Shown piece by piece: positions 19,971 through 32,117 of a stretch of DNA of 64,000 nt. Position 1 is the first letter of the stretch. Each line of letters opens with the position of its first letter. The position numbers were made by a program, and so were the translations under genes. The stretch is from an uncultured Clostridia bacterium (GTDB lineage Bacteria > Bacillota > Clostridia > TANB77 > CAG-508): assembly GCA_947629045.1 (NCBI GenBank), contig CANRCF010000005.1:1-64000 (forward strand), in the 5' to 3' direction. Below the pieces are notes generated by a model. The model had not been told where the DNA came from, searched no databases, and saw only the letters and a list, made by a program, of their open reading frames with translations.

Positions 19971-20158
19971 TTTTTTATTTCTCCATTTCCTTTTCATTTT
20001 GTCAAATTATTTCAACAATCTATAGCTTAATCTTTAATATAAAGAATTTAATATGTTGTTTATTTTAAGTTTACTATGATAATTAAATTTTAATAATTAT
20101 AAATTTTGTATTTTTATTTTATCTAGTTTATGTTTTCGTATAATTATTTTATTAAAAT

Positions 20159-20908
20159 TTACACTGACAAACAAATTTTAGCAAATTCTTCTGGTTTTAA
20201 GCTAGCTCCACCTACTAATCCTCCGTCTATGTCTGAAGTAGAGAATAATTCTTTGCTATTTTCTGATTTTACACTTCCACCATATAGAATGATTATTTCA
20301 TTTGCAACTTCATCACCATAAAGATTTCTAATTTCATTTCTTATAGATTTTATAGCTTCGTTTGCATCTTCTGATGTAGCTGTTTTGCCAGTTCCTATTG
20401 CCCAAATTGGTTCATATGCAATCATGCATTTTTTTACTTGATTGCTATCTAGTCCTTCTAACGCAAGCTTTGTTTGCTCTGTAATAATTTCTGTTTGTTT
20501 GCCTTGCTCTCTTTGCTCTAAACTTTCGCCTACACAAATAATAGGTTTTAGTTCATGTTGCAATGCTGATTTTATTTTTTTGTTTACTGTTTCGTCTGTT
20601 TCTGCAAAATATTGTCTTCTTTCAGAGTGCCCTATAATAACATATTCTACTCCAATTGATTTTAACATTTGTGCAGATACTTCTCCTGTATATGCTCCTT
20701 TTTCTTCCCAGTGCATATTTTGAGCTCCTATTTTGATGTTTGTATTTTGTACACCAAGTAAGCAATAAAATAAGTCTGTATAAGGAACACAAAGTATAAC
20801 TTCATTTTGAGTATTTTTTACCATTGGTGTAATTTGTTCAATAAATGTCATTGCTTCATTTGGAAGCATATTCATTTTCCAATTTCCTGCAATTACTTTC
20901 TTTCTCAT
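20159..20908 (-). CDS. tpiA: Triosephosphate isomerase
   Basis: A 249-aa TIM barrel. GNWKMN (Lys), IIGHSERR (electrophilic His), AYEPIWAIGTGK (catalytic Glu) and ILYGGSVKSEN (phosphate loop) are all intact. It interconverts dihydroxyacetone phosphate and glyceraldehyde-3-phosphate. It lies 129 bases after pgk, before gpmI. The AGAGGC site is modest. Confidence 0.98.
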   Translation of the reverse strand: MRKKVIAGNWKMNMLPNEAMTFIEQITPMVKNTQNEVILCVPYTDLFYCLLGVQNTNIKIGAQNMHWEEKGAYTGEVSAQMLKSIGVEYVIIGHSERRQYFAETDETVNKKIKSALQHELKPIICVGESLEQREQGKQTEIITEQTKLALEGLDSNQVKKCMIAYEPIWAIGTGKTATSEDANEAIKSIRNEIRNLYGDEVANEIIILYGGSVKSENSKELFSTSDIDGGLVGGASLKPEEFAKICLSV

Positions 20909-21037
20909 TTTTGCCTCTTTCTATTTTTAATATAGAATTTCTACTTTTAAATAGCAATTTCTATATTAAATTATTAATTTATTTTTAATGTACATTCTAT
21001 GCTAAACATTAAAGTATAAATCATATCTCTTTACTAT

Positions 21038-22384
21038 TTAAATAGTTTTTTGATTTACATAGTCTTTGGGTGTACCTTCACCTTTACTTTGCATAGGTGT
21101 TTTTTCATCTAATGCAGCTATTCCTGGTAAAGTTTTTCCTTCTAAGAATTCAAGTGATGCTCCACCACCTGTTGATAAATAAATATTATCAAAATCTTTC
21201 TTATCTTTACCTTTATTTACTTCTTCTTTAATGATTTTCTTAACAGCTGAAACTGAGTCTCCACCACCTATTACACATTTTGCTTTTGTTCCTGCAATAA
21301 CATTTGCAACTCTTGCTGTTCCTAAATCAAATGGTGGTACTTCAGTGAAACCTAAAGGTCCATTCCATGCTATTGTTTCAGCATTTTCTATGCTATCTGC
21401 AAATTGCATTTGAGTATTGTTTCCAATATCTAAGATTTGGTAACCTTCTAAACTTTCTCCTTTTCCTTCAGCTATTTCTTTTTCTGTATATAATTTAACT
21501 TGTTTTTGTTCTGCATTGTCTATGTTTTCTTTTGTTAACTCTTCACCTTTTGCTAATTTTATGGCTCTAGCATCTTTTGGAAGTACAATCTCTACACCTT
21601 GCTCTGTTGCTTCTTTCATAATGTCTTTTGCTAACTGCAATTTATCTTCCTCATACATTGAAGAACCTATATCATAGCCTTTTGCTTTTAAGAATGTATT
21701 TGCCATTGCTCCACCTATTAGAATTGTATCTACTTTATCTAATAAGTTTTCAATAACACCTATTTTATCAGAAACTTTTGCTCCTCCTAAAATAGCTACA
21801 AAAGGTTTTTCAGGTTTTTCTAGAACAGCTCCTAATGCATTTATTTCCTTTTCCATTAAAAGTCCTGCTACTTTATCGCCTTCTACATAGTGTGTAATTC
21901 CTTCTGTAGAGCTATGTGCCCTATGAGCTGTACCAAAGGCATCATTAACATATACTTCAACGCCTCCACCTAAGCTTGCTAAAGCTTTGCTGAATTCTGG
22001 TTCATTTGCTTCTTCACCTGGATTAAAACGTAAATTTTCTAATAAGCCAACATCGCCATCACCTAAACTACTTGCCATAGCTTGTGCATCTTCTCCTATA
22101 ACGTCTCCTGATAGTTTTACATTAGCAGATAATTTTTGAGATAGGCTTTCTGCAACCGGCTTCATTGAATATTTTGGATTAACTTCTCCCTTTGGTCTAC
22201 CAAAGTGAGATGCTAATATTACTCTAGCTCCTTTTTCTTTTAAAAGACGAATTGTAGGTAATGCAGCTTCTATTCTAGTGTCATCTCTAATTGTTCCGTC
22301 ATCATTTAATGGAACATTAAAGTCGCAACGAACAAAAACTAATTTTCCTTTAAAATCAACGTCATTTATAGTTTTCTTTTCCAT
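21038..22384 (-). CDS. pgk: Phosphoglycerate kinase
   Basis: A 448-aa enzyme transferring phosphate from 1,3-bisphosphoglycerate to ADP. CDFNVPLNDDGTIRDDTRI, ASHFGRPKG, GGAKVSDKIGVIENLL and GGGDSVSAV are present. It is about 50 residues longer than the usual 394-400. Part of the excess is an insert in the C-lobe (around ELTKENIDNAEQKQVKL) and part a C-terminal extension beyond the normal GIAALDEK end. AGGAGTGAAAGT precedes the ATG. Confidence 0.96.
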   Translation of the reverse strand: MEKKTINDVDFKGKLVFVRCDFNVPLNDDGTIRDDTRIEAALPTIRLLKEKGARVILASHFGRPKGEVNPKYSMKPVAESLSQKLSANVKLSGDVIGEDAQAMASSLGDGDVGLLENLRFNPGEEANEPEFSKALASLGGGVEVYVNDAFGTAHRAHSSTEGITHYVEGDKVAGLLMEKEINALGAVLEKPEKPFVAILGGAKVSDKIGVIENLLDKVDTILIGGAMANTFLKAKGYDIGSSMYEEDKLQLAKDIMKEATEQGVEIVLPKDARAIKLAKGEELTKENIDNAEQKQVKLYTEKEIAEGKGESLEGYQILDIGNNTQMQFADSIENAETIAWNGPLGFTEVPPFDLGTARVANVIAGTKAKCVIGGGDSVSAVKKIIKEEVNKGKDKKDFDNIYLSTGGGASLEFLEGKTLPGIAALDEKTPMQSKGEGTPKDYVNQKTI

Positions 22385-22558
22385 ACTTTCACTCCTAACT
22401 TTTAGTTACTATTAAAATTTTATATTTACACTTTTATTTGTTTTTATTCTTATACTATATACTTTTTCATTTATAGTACTTCATTTGATTTTTTATTTAT
22501 AATGTATGATTTCGTTATAGTTTTTATATTTACACTTTAAATTTTTTTCAATTTAAAT

Positions 22559-22813
22559 CTATTTTTTAATGTTTACACTTTTAATATCTTGTAATTCAAA
22601 TCTATATTTTTGTTTTACTTCTGGGTATTTTTCTCTATCAACTTCTGATGCAAACATATCATAAGGTCTAATATATAAATTAGTATCGCCATATAAAGCT
22701 CTATATACAACATATTTTTCTTTTGTTTCACTGTGAACAGCAATGCCTTCTACTATATAATAGTCTCCTTTGAAATGTTTATATATTCCATGTACTTTAA
22801 TTTCTCTTTCCAT
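22559..22813 (-). CDS. DUF1653 family protein
   Basis: An 84-aa protein with the DUF1653 core: [34 protein letters not shown], then [11 protein letters not shown]. The start at 22813 is preferred because GGAGAAG precedes it; the ATG at 22828 overlaps that site. DUF1653 proteins have no established function. Its place between gap and pgk, in line with both, suggests co-transcription rather than a glycolytic reaction. Confidence 0.82.
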   Translation of the reverse strand: MEREIKVHGIYKHFKGDYYIVEGIAVHSETKEKYVVYRALYGDTNLYIRPYDMFASEVDREKYPEVKQKYRFELQDIKSVNIKK

Positions 22814-22893
22814 TTTTATCTTCTCCATTTAATATACAATAATCATGTAGTTATTTAGAATATTTCTATATAACTACATAATTATATATTCAT

Positions 22894-23925
<1,032 letters not shown>

Positions 23926-24122
23926 CTATTATACATTTTATTTTTGATTAGTATACCCTAATTGAATGTATTTTTACATTAAATTATCTACTATTTAATG
24001 CATTTGATATTTTAATAATTCAATACAATTTCTATTAGAATTTTATAATCAGTGTTATTCTATATCAAAAATATTTATTTTTCAAGTATTCTTTTTCATT
24101 TTGTAGTTATTTATTGTAAATA

Positions 24123-24151
24123 TTGATTTTTAAATATTTATGTGCTAAAAT
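24123..24151 (+). promoter_or_regulatory. Promoter of the orphan gene at 24238
   Basis: TTGATT (24123-24128) and TAAAAT (24146-24151) are spaced by 17 bp and lie about 85 bases before the start codon. The rest of the 23896-24237 gap is AT-rich without other clear signals. Confidence 0.6.
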
Positions 24152-24237
24152 ATAACTACAATTTTTATTTGTCTTGCCAAGCGCAAGTTTATATATATAC
24201 ACCTTAAAAAATAATTTTTACAAGGAGGTTTGCAACT

Positions 24238-24687
24238 TTGGATAAGGCATTAGTAAAATTACGTTACGATGTACCTTTAAAAATTTTCAATGTGCCTATT
24301 ATAAGGCAAAAAGCAAAAGAAGTTTTTGAAAGTTTAGGTACACAAAAAGCTATTAAAGAAAGAGAAGAGGAAATGTTAGCTGTCATAAATCTAGGGCATA
24401 CTGAAGATTTTTCTTATGAAAATGTAGTTGAAAAATTTAAGCCTCATTTTTATAAAGAAATCTTACAGCAAGCCCTCGAAATGGCAATCACTCAAAGTAA
24501 TAGATTTAATATCGTAAGCAATATTTTAACTTTGCTTCCTTCTGAATACACCATGAAAAAAGCTATAAATGGAAATGCTTTTTATTGTGCAATGGAAGAC
24601 GTTATTAAAGAATTACCTATAAGTATCCATGAGAAGTCCCAAAAAATCATACTTTTGCAAAAGTCTTTCTACAATAGCTTAGAGTAA
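24238..24687 (+). CDS. Uncharacterised 149-aa protein
   Basis: A soluble, mostly alpha-helical protein starting at TTG with an excellent AAGGAGG site 9 bases upstream. The sequence (VKLRYDVPLKIFNVPIIRQ, then EEEMLAVINLGHTEDFSYENV) shows no motif I recognise. It is monocistronic, on the strand opposite its neighbours, with its own promoter and terminator. No function is proposed. Confidence 0.65.
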   Translation: MDKALVKLRYDVPLKIFNVPIIRQKAKEVFESLGTQKAIKEREEEMLAVINLGHTEDFSYENVVEKFKPHFYKEILQQALEMAITQSNRFNIVSNILTLLPSEYTMKKAINGNAFYCAMEDVIKELPISIHEKSQKIILLQKSFYNSLE

Positions 24688-24690
24688 AAT

Positions 24691-24719
24691 AAAAAAAGAT
24701 GGCAATGCCATCTTTTTTT
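24691..24719. terminator. Bidirectional terminator between orphan gene and groEL
   Basis: A 13-14 bp hairpin, AAAAAAAGATGGCA with its complement, forms a stem flanked by A- and T-runs. It serves both converging genes. Confidence 0.9.
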
Positions 24720-24722
24720 ATT

Positions 24723-26399
<1,677 letters not shown>

Positions 26400-26501
26400 T
26401 TAAAGGATACCTATAAACCTTAGATTTTGCAATATGTTCTTTACTTTGTGAAATTAGCTATTTTATGTTCTGATAATTGTTAATACTTTATTATAAATGC
26501 T

Positions 26502-26822
<321 letters not shown>

Positions 26823-26866
26823 TTATATGCTAACTTAGCCATTTTAGTATTATTTTAAGGTTAAAA

Positions 26867-26893
26867 TTAGCAGTCTCTTTTAGAGACTGCTAA
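26867..26893. promoter_or_regulatory. CIRCE-like HrcA operator (variant)
   Basis: TTAGCAGTC-N9-GACTGCTAA: 9-base arms and a 9-base spacer exactly as in CIRCE, TTAGCACTC-N9-GAGTGCTAA. It differs by one base in each arm, changed symmetrically. It lies just downstream of the -10 box of groES, the normal repressor position. Confidence 0.85.
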
Positions 26894-26894
26894 T

Positions 26895-26923
26895 ACTTTA
26901 TACCCTTTTTATTAAATTGTCAA
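26895..26923 (-). promoter_or_regulatory. groES-groEL promoter
   Basis: On the minus strand TTGACA (26918-26923) is followed by overlapping -10 candidates TATAAA (15-bp spacer) and TAAAGT (17-bp spacer) within 26895-26902. The CIRCE-like dyad follows at once. Confidence 0.75.
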
Positions 26924-27020
26924 TACTACCAATTTATTTTTCACATATTTTTCACAAATTTCATTTAACCTTTCACTTGACGCATTTTTGACAATTACTT
27001 TTCCATTTAAAATTTTAACT

Positions 27021-28229
27021 TTACACAAATTCTTCCCACACAATATTTGCAAAATCTAAGCCCTTGTCAGTTAGTTTAATTACATCTCCATCTATTTCTA
27101 TTAAATCGTCATTTACTAATTTTTCTAACTGCTCATGATACAAAAATACAGGGTTTGCAACAAATTTATTTTTAAATTCTTGTATGCTGACACCATCTAT
27201 TTTTCTTAATCCTAATAACATATATTCCTTTTGTTGTTCCTCCATGTTTTGTCTTTCTTGTATAATGTAGTTTTTTTCTATGCTTCTATTTTCTATGTTT
27301 TCAACATATTTTTCTACGTTCTCTATATTCGAATATCTAACCATATTTATATATGAATGTGCTGCACTGCCAAAGCCAATGTATTCTTCTTGATTCCAAC
27401 AGTCTAAGTTATGTTTTGATGCGTATTTTAAGTTTAAATTACTGCTTTCTTTATGTTCATCTTTTGTGAAATTTTCCGTCTTTGCAAAGTTTGATATTTC
27501 ATAATGTTTATACCCATTTTCTTCAAGTATTTTCTTTACTTGCCAATACATTGCTCTTTCTTCATCTTCAGATGGCAACTCTAAAAGTTTTTCTTTTACT
27601 TGTTTTTCTAATTTTGTACCTTCTTCTAATATAAGTGAATATACCGAAATATGTTCTGGCTCTAATGAAATTATTTCTTCTAGTGCATCCTTCACATCTA
27701 ATAAATTTTGATTTGGCAAACCTATCATTAAATCTACATTTATATTTTCAAAGCCAACATTTCTTGCAAAACGATATGTATCTAAGAAATCATAGTATGT
27801 ATGTATTCTTCCTAACATTTTAAGTAAATCTGGCTTAACTGCTTGAAGCCCAATGCTAAGTCTATTTATTCCTATTTGTTTATAATGTTCTAGTTTTTCC
27901 AAATTAACAGTTCCGGGATTTACTTCTATTGTAATTTCTGCATTTTCGTCTACTTTATAGTTTAACTTTATTTCATTTAAAATTTGCTCTATATATTTAC
28001 TGTCAATTAATGATGGGGTTCCACCACCTATGTAAATTGTTTTTACATTTTGGCTTGTTATTTGTGATGTTTCAAATTTCTTTGCTACAAATTTTATTTC
28101 CTCACATACGCTTTTAGCATACCTTGCAGATAAGCTTTCCTTTCCTGCATAGGAGCAAAAATCGCAATAATTACATTTCTGTTTGCAAAATGGGATATGT
28201 ATGTAAATTCCTAGATTTTTTGTGCTCAT
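27021..28229 (-). CDS. hemW: HemW-like radical SAM protein
   Basis: A 402-aa radical SAM protein of the oxygen-independent coproporphyrinogen oxidase-like group. The iron-sulfur motif reads PFCKQKCNYCDF (CxxxCxxC), followed by the SAM-binding GGGTPSLID. YEISNFAK and NLDCWNQEEYIGFGSAAHSY are typical of HemW, a haem chaperone rather than HemN. The ribosome-binding site is weak (AAGGG). It lies upstream of groES, separated by the CIRCE promoter. Confidence 0.9.
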   Translation of the reverse strand: MSTKNLGIYIHIPFCKQKCNYCDFCSYAGKESLSARYAKSVCEEIKFVAKKFETSQITSQNVKTIYIGGGTPSLIDSKYIEQILNEIKLNYKVDENAEITIEVNPGTVNLEKLEHYKQIGINRLSIGLQAVKPDLLKMLGRIHTYYDFLDTYRFARNVGFENINVDLMIGLPNQNLLDVKDALEEIISLEPEHISVYSLILEEGTKLEKQVKEKLLELPSEDEERAMYWQVKKILEENGYKHYEISNFAKTENFTKDEHKESSNLNLKYASKHNLDCWNQEEYIGFGSAAHSYINMVRYSNIENVEKYVENIENRSIEKNYIIQERQNMEEQQKEYMLLGLRKIDGVSIQEFKNKFVANPVFLYHEQLEKLVNDDLIEIDGDVIKLTDKGLDFANIVWEEFV

Positions 28230-28329
28230 ATTACTTATAGTACCCTTCTTTTATTTTATAAAGTCATATTTTTCTAATTTTATCACATCATTCCTTGTTT
28301 TATCAACCCCATTGATAAAATTGTTTTAC

Positions 28330-29334
28330 CTATACTAAATTTTCTCTTAGTACTCTTAGCCAATTTTCTCCCCAAATTTTCGCAATTTCTTCTTTTGTAA
28401 AACCTACATTTTTTAGTTCTTCTTTTATTTTATCTGTATCTTTAATGCCCTTAATATCAGTTGGTAAATGTTCTTCTTCTAATCCATCAAAATCACTTCC
28501 TAATCCAACATAGTCTACTCCTACTAAATTTGCAATATATGATATATGTTTTACAATTTCTTTAGAGCTAGCATTTTTCTTTTCAGATAAAAAAGTAGAA
28601 GAATAGCAAATTCCAATTATACCATTCATTTTTGCAATTTGCTTTATCTGCTCATCAGTTAAATTTCTAGGATGATTGCATATTTCTATGCAACAAGAAT
28701 GAGTTGCAACTATTGGTTTTTCTGAAAGTTTCGCTGTATCCCAAAAAGTTTTTGGTGAGCTATGTGATATATCTATTATTATATTTTTCTCATTTAATTT
28801 TTTTATGTACTGTTTTCCAAATTCAGTTAGGCCTATATCATTTTTTGTTAAAGCTCCACAGCCTAATAAATTATCTTCATTCCAATTAATCGACATCACT
28901 CTTATGCCTTTGTCATAAAAATAATCCACATTTTTTAAATCATTTTCAATAGCTCTACCATTTTCAATTGTAAGAAGTACTCCTAATTTTCTTTTAGATT
29001 TTTCGCTGTTTAAGAATTTATTTTCTAAAATTTTATTTGTTGCTTTTTCTTTTAATTCTTTTTGTTCTGAAATTACTTTTTCTATATCTTCTTTTGTTTT
29101 TACTAATATTATTTCATCTGAAAATTTCTCATATTGTTCATAAAAATAATTTATAATATCTTTAGCTCTTTTAAATGAATTTTTATATTCAGGACTTATA
29201 AAAGTTGCCATCATTTGTATCATTGGTTTTTTAGCATCCTTTAAGTTAAAATTTAAGCTTTTATCATCTATATTCTTTTGTTTATCGAATGCCACCTCAA
29301 TTGTGTCACAATGGCCATCTACTAAAATTTCCAT
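28330..29334 (-). CDS. Membrane-dipeptidase-like protein (peptidase M19)
   Basis: A 334-aa zinc dipeptidase family protein. Metal ligands are visible in DGHCDTI (His/Asp), DISHSSPKTFWD and IVATHSCC (His residues) and LGSDFDG near the end. MSINWNEDNLLGCGA is also characteristic. The start at 29334 is chosen for GGAGGGG 5 bases upstream. No signal peptide is seen, so it is likely cytosolic. It starts 17 bases after the membrane peptidase gene and is probably in its operon. Confidence 0.9.
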   Translation of the reverse strand: MEILVDGHCDTIEVAFDKQKNIDDKSLNFNLKDAKKPMIQMMATFISPEYKNSFKRAKDIINYFYEQYEKFSDEIILVKTKEDIEKVISEQKELKEKATNKILENKFLNSEKSKRKLGVLLTIENGRAIENDLKNVDYFYDKGIRVMSINWNEDNLLGCGALTKNDIGLTEFGKQYIKKLNEKNIIIDISHSSPKTFWDTAKLSEKPIVATHSCCIEICNHPRNLTDEQIKQIAKMNGIIGICYSSTFLSEKKNASSKEIVKHISYIANLVGVDYVGLGSDFDGLEEEHLPTDIKGIKDTDKIKEELKNVGFTKEEIAKIWGENWLRVLRENLV

Positions 29335-29351
29335 AAAAGCCCCTCCAACAT

Positions 29352-30050
29352 TTAAATAAATAATATGCAAATAGCACTATAAATTATAATCTTTAATATG
29401 CAGTTACTTAATATTTTAAAGTTTGTTAGTGGAATTCCTATTTCATTAATTATTTCATAATTTTCAATTATCTCTTTTTGTTCTTTTTCATTAAGACTTC
29501 CTTGTTTTTCCATATAATCCTTCGCTAAAAACTTTGCTTTTGTCATTGCCTCTACTTCTAATGTGCTACGAATAGCATAATATATAAAGCTTAAAATAGT
29601 AAGAACAAATAAATAAAGCATAGGAAAAAAGTTAAATTTTATGATTGTTATAACACACACTATAAAAAAATATATTAAATAAGCATTAGAAAAGAAGAAG
29701 TTAAATAATAAAGTTCTTCTATTTTGAATTGAATGCAAACATTCATGGCTAATAGTCTGAACTCTTGTAAAAGTATCTTTTATATTAGCAATTAAAATAG
29801 AATTAGAAAGTACAAAATAGAAACTACTTTTTCCATCTATTTCTCTTATTTCTATATCTTCATTATTTAAGTTTTTTAAAATAACTTTACATATTTCTTT
29901 ATTTTCTGGCAATTTATTTGTTATTTCATTTAATTTTTTATTATATCCTATTTCCTTTATCTTTTTTATATTACTTAATTTAATGTTCCATGCAAATTTT
30001 AAAATTATTAAAAACATTACACTTGTTATAATAATAAATATGTAGTCCAT
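29352..30050 (-). CDS. Membrane zinc-metallopeptidase-like protein
   Basis: A 232-aa membrane protein with an N-terminal helix (2-20), a soluble stretch bearing HECLHS (HExxH, about residues 104-109), two central helices (about 122-165) and a C-terminal helix. Glu in RSTLEVEAMTKA is a candidate third ligand. The layout resembles YugP / Zn_peptidase_2-type peptidases. AAAGGAGAATAA precedes the ATG. Its substrate is unknown. The downstream dipeptidase suggests joint peptide turnover, an inference. Confidence 0.65.
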   Translation of the reverse strand: MDYIFIIITSVMFLIILKFAWNIKLSNIKKIKEIGYNKKLNEITNKLPENKEICKVILKNLNNEDIEIREIDGKSSFYFVLSNSILIANIKDTFTRVQTISHECLHSIQNRRTLLFNFFFSNAYLIYFFIVCVITIIKFNFFPMLYLFVLTILSFIYYAIRSTLEVEAMTKAKFLAKDYMEKQGSLNEKEQKEIIENYEIINEIGIPLTNFKILSNCILKIIIYSAICILFI

Positions 30051-30150
30051 AATTAGTATTATTCTCCTTTATTAATTTCATTTTAATTATCATTCTATAA
30101 CTTCAAAACCTAAACTTCGTTATAAACATAATTTTTATAAAACATAAAAA

Positions 30151-30191
30151 GTCGCTTAAAAAGCCCTCTTCCTAAAAACTTTCTAAACGAC
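30151..30191 (-). terminator. Terminator after ylbF
   Basis: The 13-bp arms GTCGYTTARAAAG / CTTTYTAARCGAC tolerate two G-U type pairs and are followed by TTTTTATG on the minus strand. Confidence 0.7.
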
Positions 30192-30258
30192 ATTTTTAAA
30201 CTTTAACAATATTTTTTTATTTAAACATCTTTTTTTAATTTCATTCTATAATTAATAT

Positions 30259-30591
30259 TTATAAAACATCTTTTATTGCTTCTGCTATTATTTTATTTAC
30301 ATCTGCTATCATTATATTGAACTTCACTTCTAAATCAAAATATTCCTTAATATCTTTATTTTGCACTAATGTAGCATACATTTCTTCAAGCTTTTTATTT
30401 TTTTCTTCGTCTTTTGCTTCTCCTGTATATGCCATTAGTTGCACGTCATATCTTAATTTTTCGAATTCTTCTACTTTTTGTTTCTTTTCAGGATTCGTTT
30501 GTATTTCATCTTTTAGTTTTTTATATGCTTTGTACTCTTCTGACTCTCTTATCTCTTGTGCTAAACGATTTGCTGTATCGTATACTTGCAT
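30259..30591 (-). CDS. YlbF-family regulator
   Basis: A 110-aa all-helical protein of the YlbF/YmcA family, starting MQVYDTANRLAQEIRESEEY. In Bacillus, YlbF, YmcA and YaaT form a complex that tunes RNase Y activity and thereby competence and sporulation. YmcA and YaaT genes are not in this window. AAGGAGG precedes the ATG. Confidence 0.87.
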   Translation of the reverse strand: MQVYDTANRLAQEIRESEEYKAYKKLKDEIQTNPEKKQKVEEFEKLRYDVQLMAYTGEAKDEEKNKKLEEMYATLVQNKDIKEYFDLEVKFNIMIADVNKIIAEAIKDVL

Positions 30592-30686
30592 TTACTTTCC
30601 TCCTTACTTTTTTATATAGCTACATACTTTTTTTCTTTATGCAATAATTTTGTCATACATATTTTTCAAAAACTAAATATTTATTT

Positions 30687-31979
30687 CTAAGCATAAGCAT
30701 GCTTCTTCTTAAAGCTAAGTAGATTTGTAATTTCTGTTTCAGTGTTTTTAGCTTTTTCAGTTTTCTTAGCATTTTCTTGCTCTATTTGCTCTTTTTGTTT
30801 TTCTGCTACTGTCTTGCAAATTGCTTTTTCATATACATAGTGTGTATCTTGTGCTATTTTAGTCCAGTTAAATTCTTCCTTTACTTTTTGTTTTGCTTTT
30901 TTTGCTACATTTGATGCTAGCTGTTTGTCAAATAATAAATTTAATACAGAGTCTGCTATTGAATTTGGATTTCCTGCATAGCTTTTCATTCCGTCAACGC
31001 CATGCTCTACTATTTCGTTTAGTCCTCCTACATCTGATACAACTGTTGGAACACCAGCAAGCATAGCTTCTAATGCTACTATTCCAAAAGGCTCATATGT
31101 GCTTGGAAATACTGCTATATCTGCACATTTATAAATTTTTTGAACTTGTTTAGAATTTAAGTAACCTGCAAAACAAACTTTATGACCAATTCCCATTGCA
31201 TTTGCTTGTGCTCTTAAATCATCTAGCATTCCGCCTTTTCCAGCGATAACTAATTTTGCATCATTATATCCGTTTAATATTTTTGGCATTGCTGAAATTA
31301 AATGTTGAATTCCTTTTTCATATACTAGCCTTCCAACATATAAAATCATTTTTTCATTATCCATAGCATACTGTCTTCTAAAATCATAATCTCTTTCAAC
31401 TCCATTAAAATTTGTTAGATTTATTCCATTAGAAACTACATTTATTTTATCAAAAGGAAGTCCAAATAAACCTTGTACGTGTCCTTTCATAAAATTACTA
31501 TTAACAATTACTTCTGTTGCTTCATAAGTTAAAAGCCATTCTGTATCATTTATGTACCTTTGTGTTTCATCATGTATACCTGAATTTCTGCCAGCTTCAG
31601 TTGCATGTATTGTAGCTACAAGCGGAATTTGAAAAGCTTGCTTTAAATTCTTAGCTGCTGATGCAACTAGCCAATCATGTGCATGTATTACATCAAATTT
31701 TCCTTTTTCATGCATTATTTGTGCAGCTTTTGCAGCCATATTAAAATTTAATTGTAATACCCAATCTATAAAGTTATTAGGATGTATCATATAGTTTTCT
31801 ACACGATATACTTCTACACCTTTATCATTCTCATATTCTGGTAAATCTCCATCCTTATATGTTACTACTGTTACTTCGTGTCCATCTTTGATTAATCTTT
31901 TTGATAAGTCATGTACTACTCTTGCAATTCCACCTACAATTCTTGGTGGATATTCCCATGTTAGCATTAGTATTTTCAT
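30687..31979 (-). CDS. GT4-family glycogen-synthase-like glycosyltransferase
   Basis: A 430-aa GT-B glycosyltransferase. N-terminal LTWEYPPRIVGGIARVVHDLSKRL and C-terminal VGRLVYEKGIQHLI followed by PSTYEPFGIVALEAMLAG (the E-x7-E sugar-nucleotide motif) are clear. GGIARVV and EYPP resemble GT4/GT5 alpha-glucan synthases. The start at 31979 (ATG) is preferred over the TTG at 31985 on spacing from AAAGGAG. A charged tail (about 390-430) is extra. With the GH57 branching-type enzyme and DUF4912 protein 5 kb away it suggests an alpha-glucan storage pathway, now split by accessory genes. Confidence 0.85.
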   Translation of the reverse strand: MKILMLTWEYPPRIVGGIARVVHDLSKRLIKDGHEVTVVTYKDGDLPEYENDKGVEVYRVENYMIHPNNFIDWVLQLNFNMAAKAAQIMHEKGKFDVIHAHDWLVASAAKNLKQAFQIPLVATIHATEAGRNSGIHDETQRYINDTEWLLTYEATEVIVNSNFMKGHVQGLFGLPFDKINVVSNGINLTNFNGVERDYDFRRQYAMDNEKMILYVGRLVYEKGIQHLISAMPKILNGYNDAKLVIAGKGGMLDDLRAQANAMGIGHKVCFAGYLNSKQVQKIYKCADIAVFPSTYEPFGIVALEAMLAGVPTVVSDVGGLNEIVEHGVDGMKSYAGNPNSIADSVLNLLFDKQLASNVAKKAKQKVKEEFNWTKIAQDTHYVYEKAICKTVAEKQKEQIEQENAKKTEKAKNTETEITNLLSFKKKHAYA

Positions 31980-32117
31980 TAGCAAATAGCTCCTTTCAAT
32001 TTTTCTTTTGATTCTCTCTCTATCTTGTTTAAATTATTGTATACAAAAAAATTACAAAAGTAAACATATTTTGATAAAAAATATCAATAATTTTTTTCGT
32101 TTTTTATATGTATTTTA

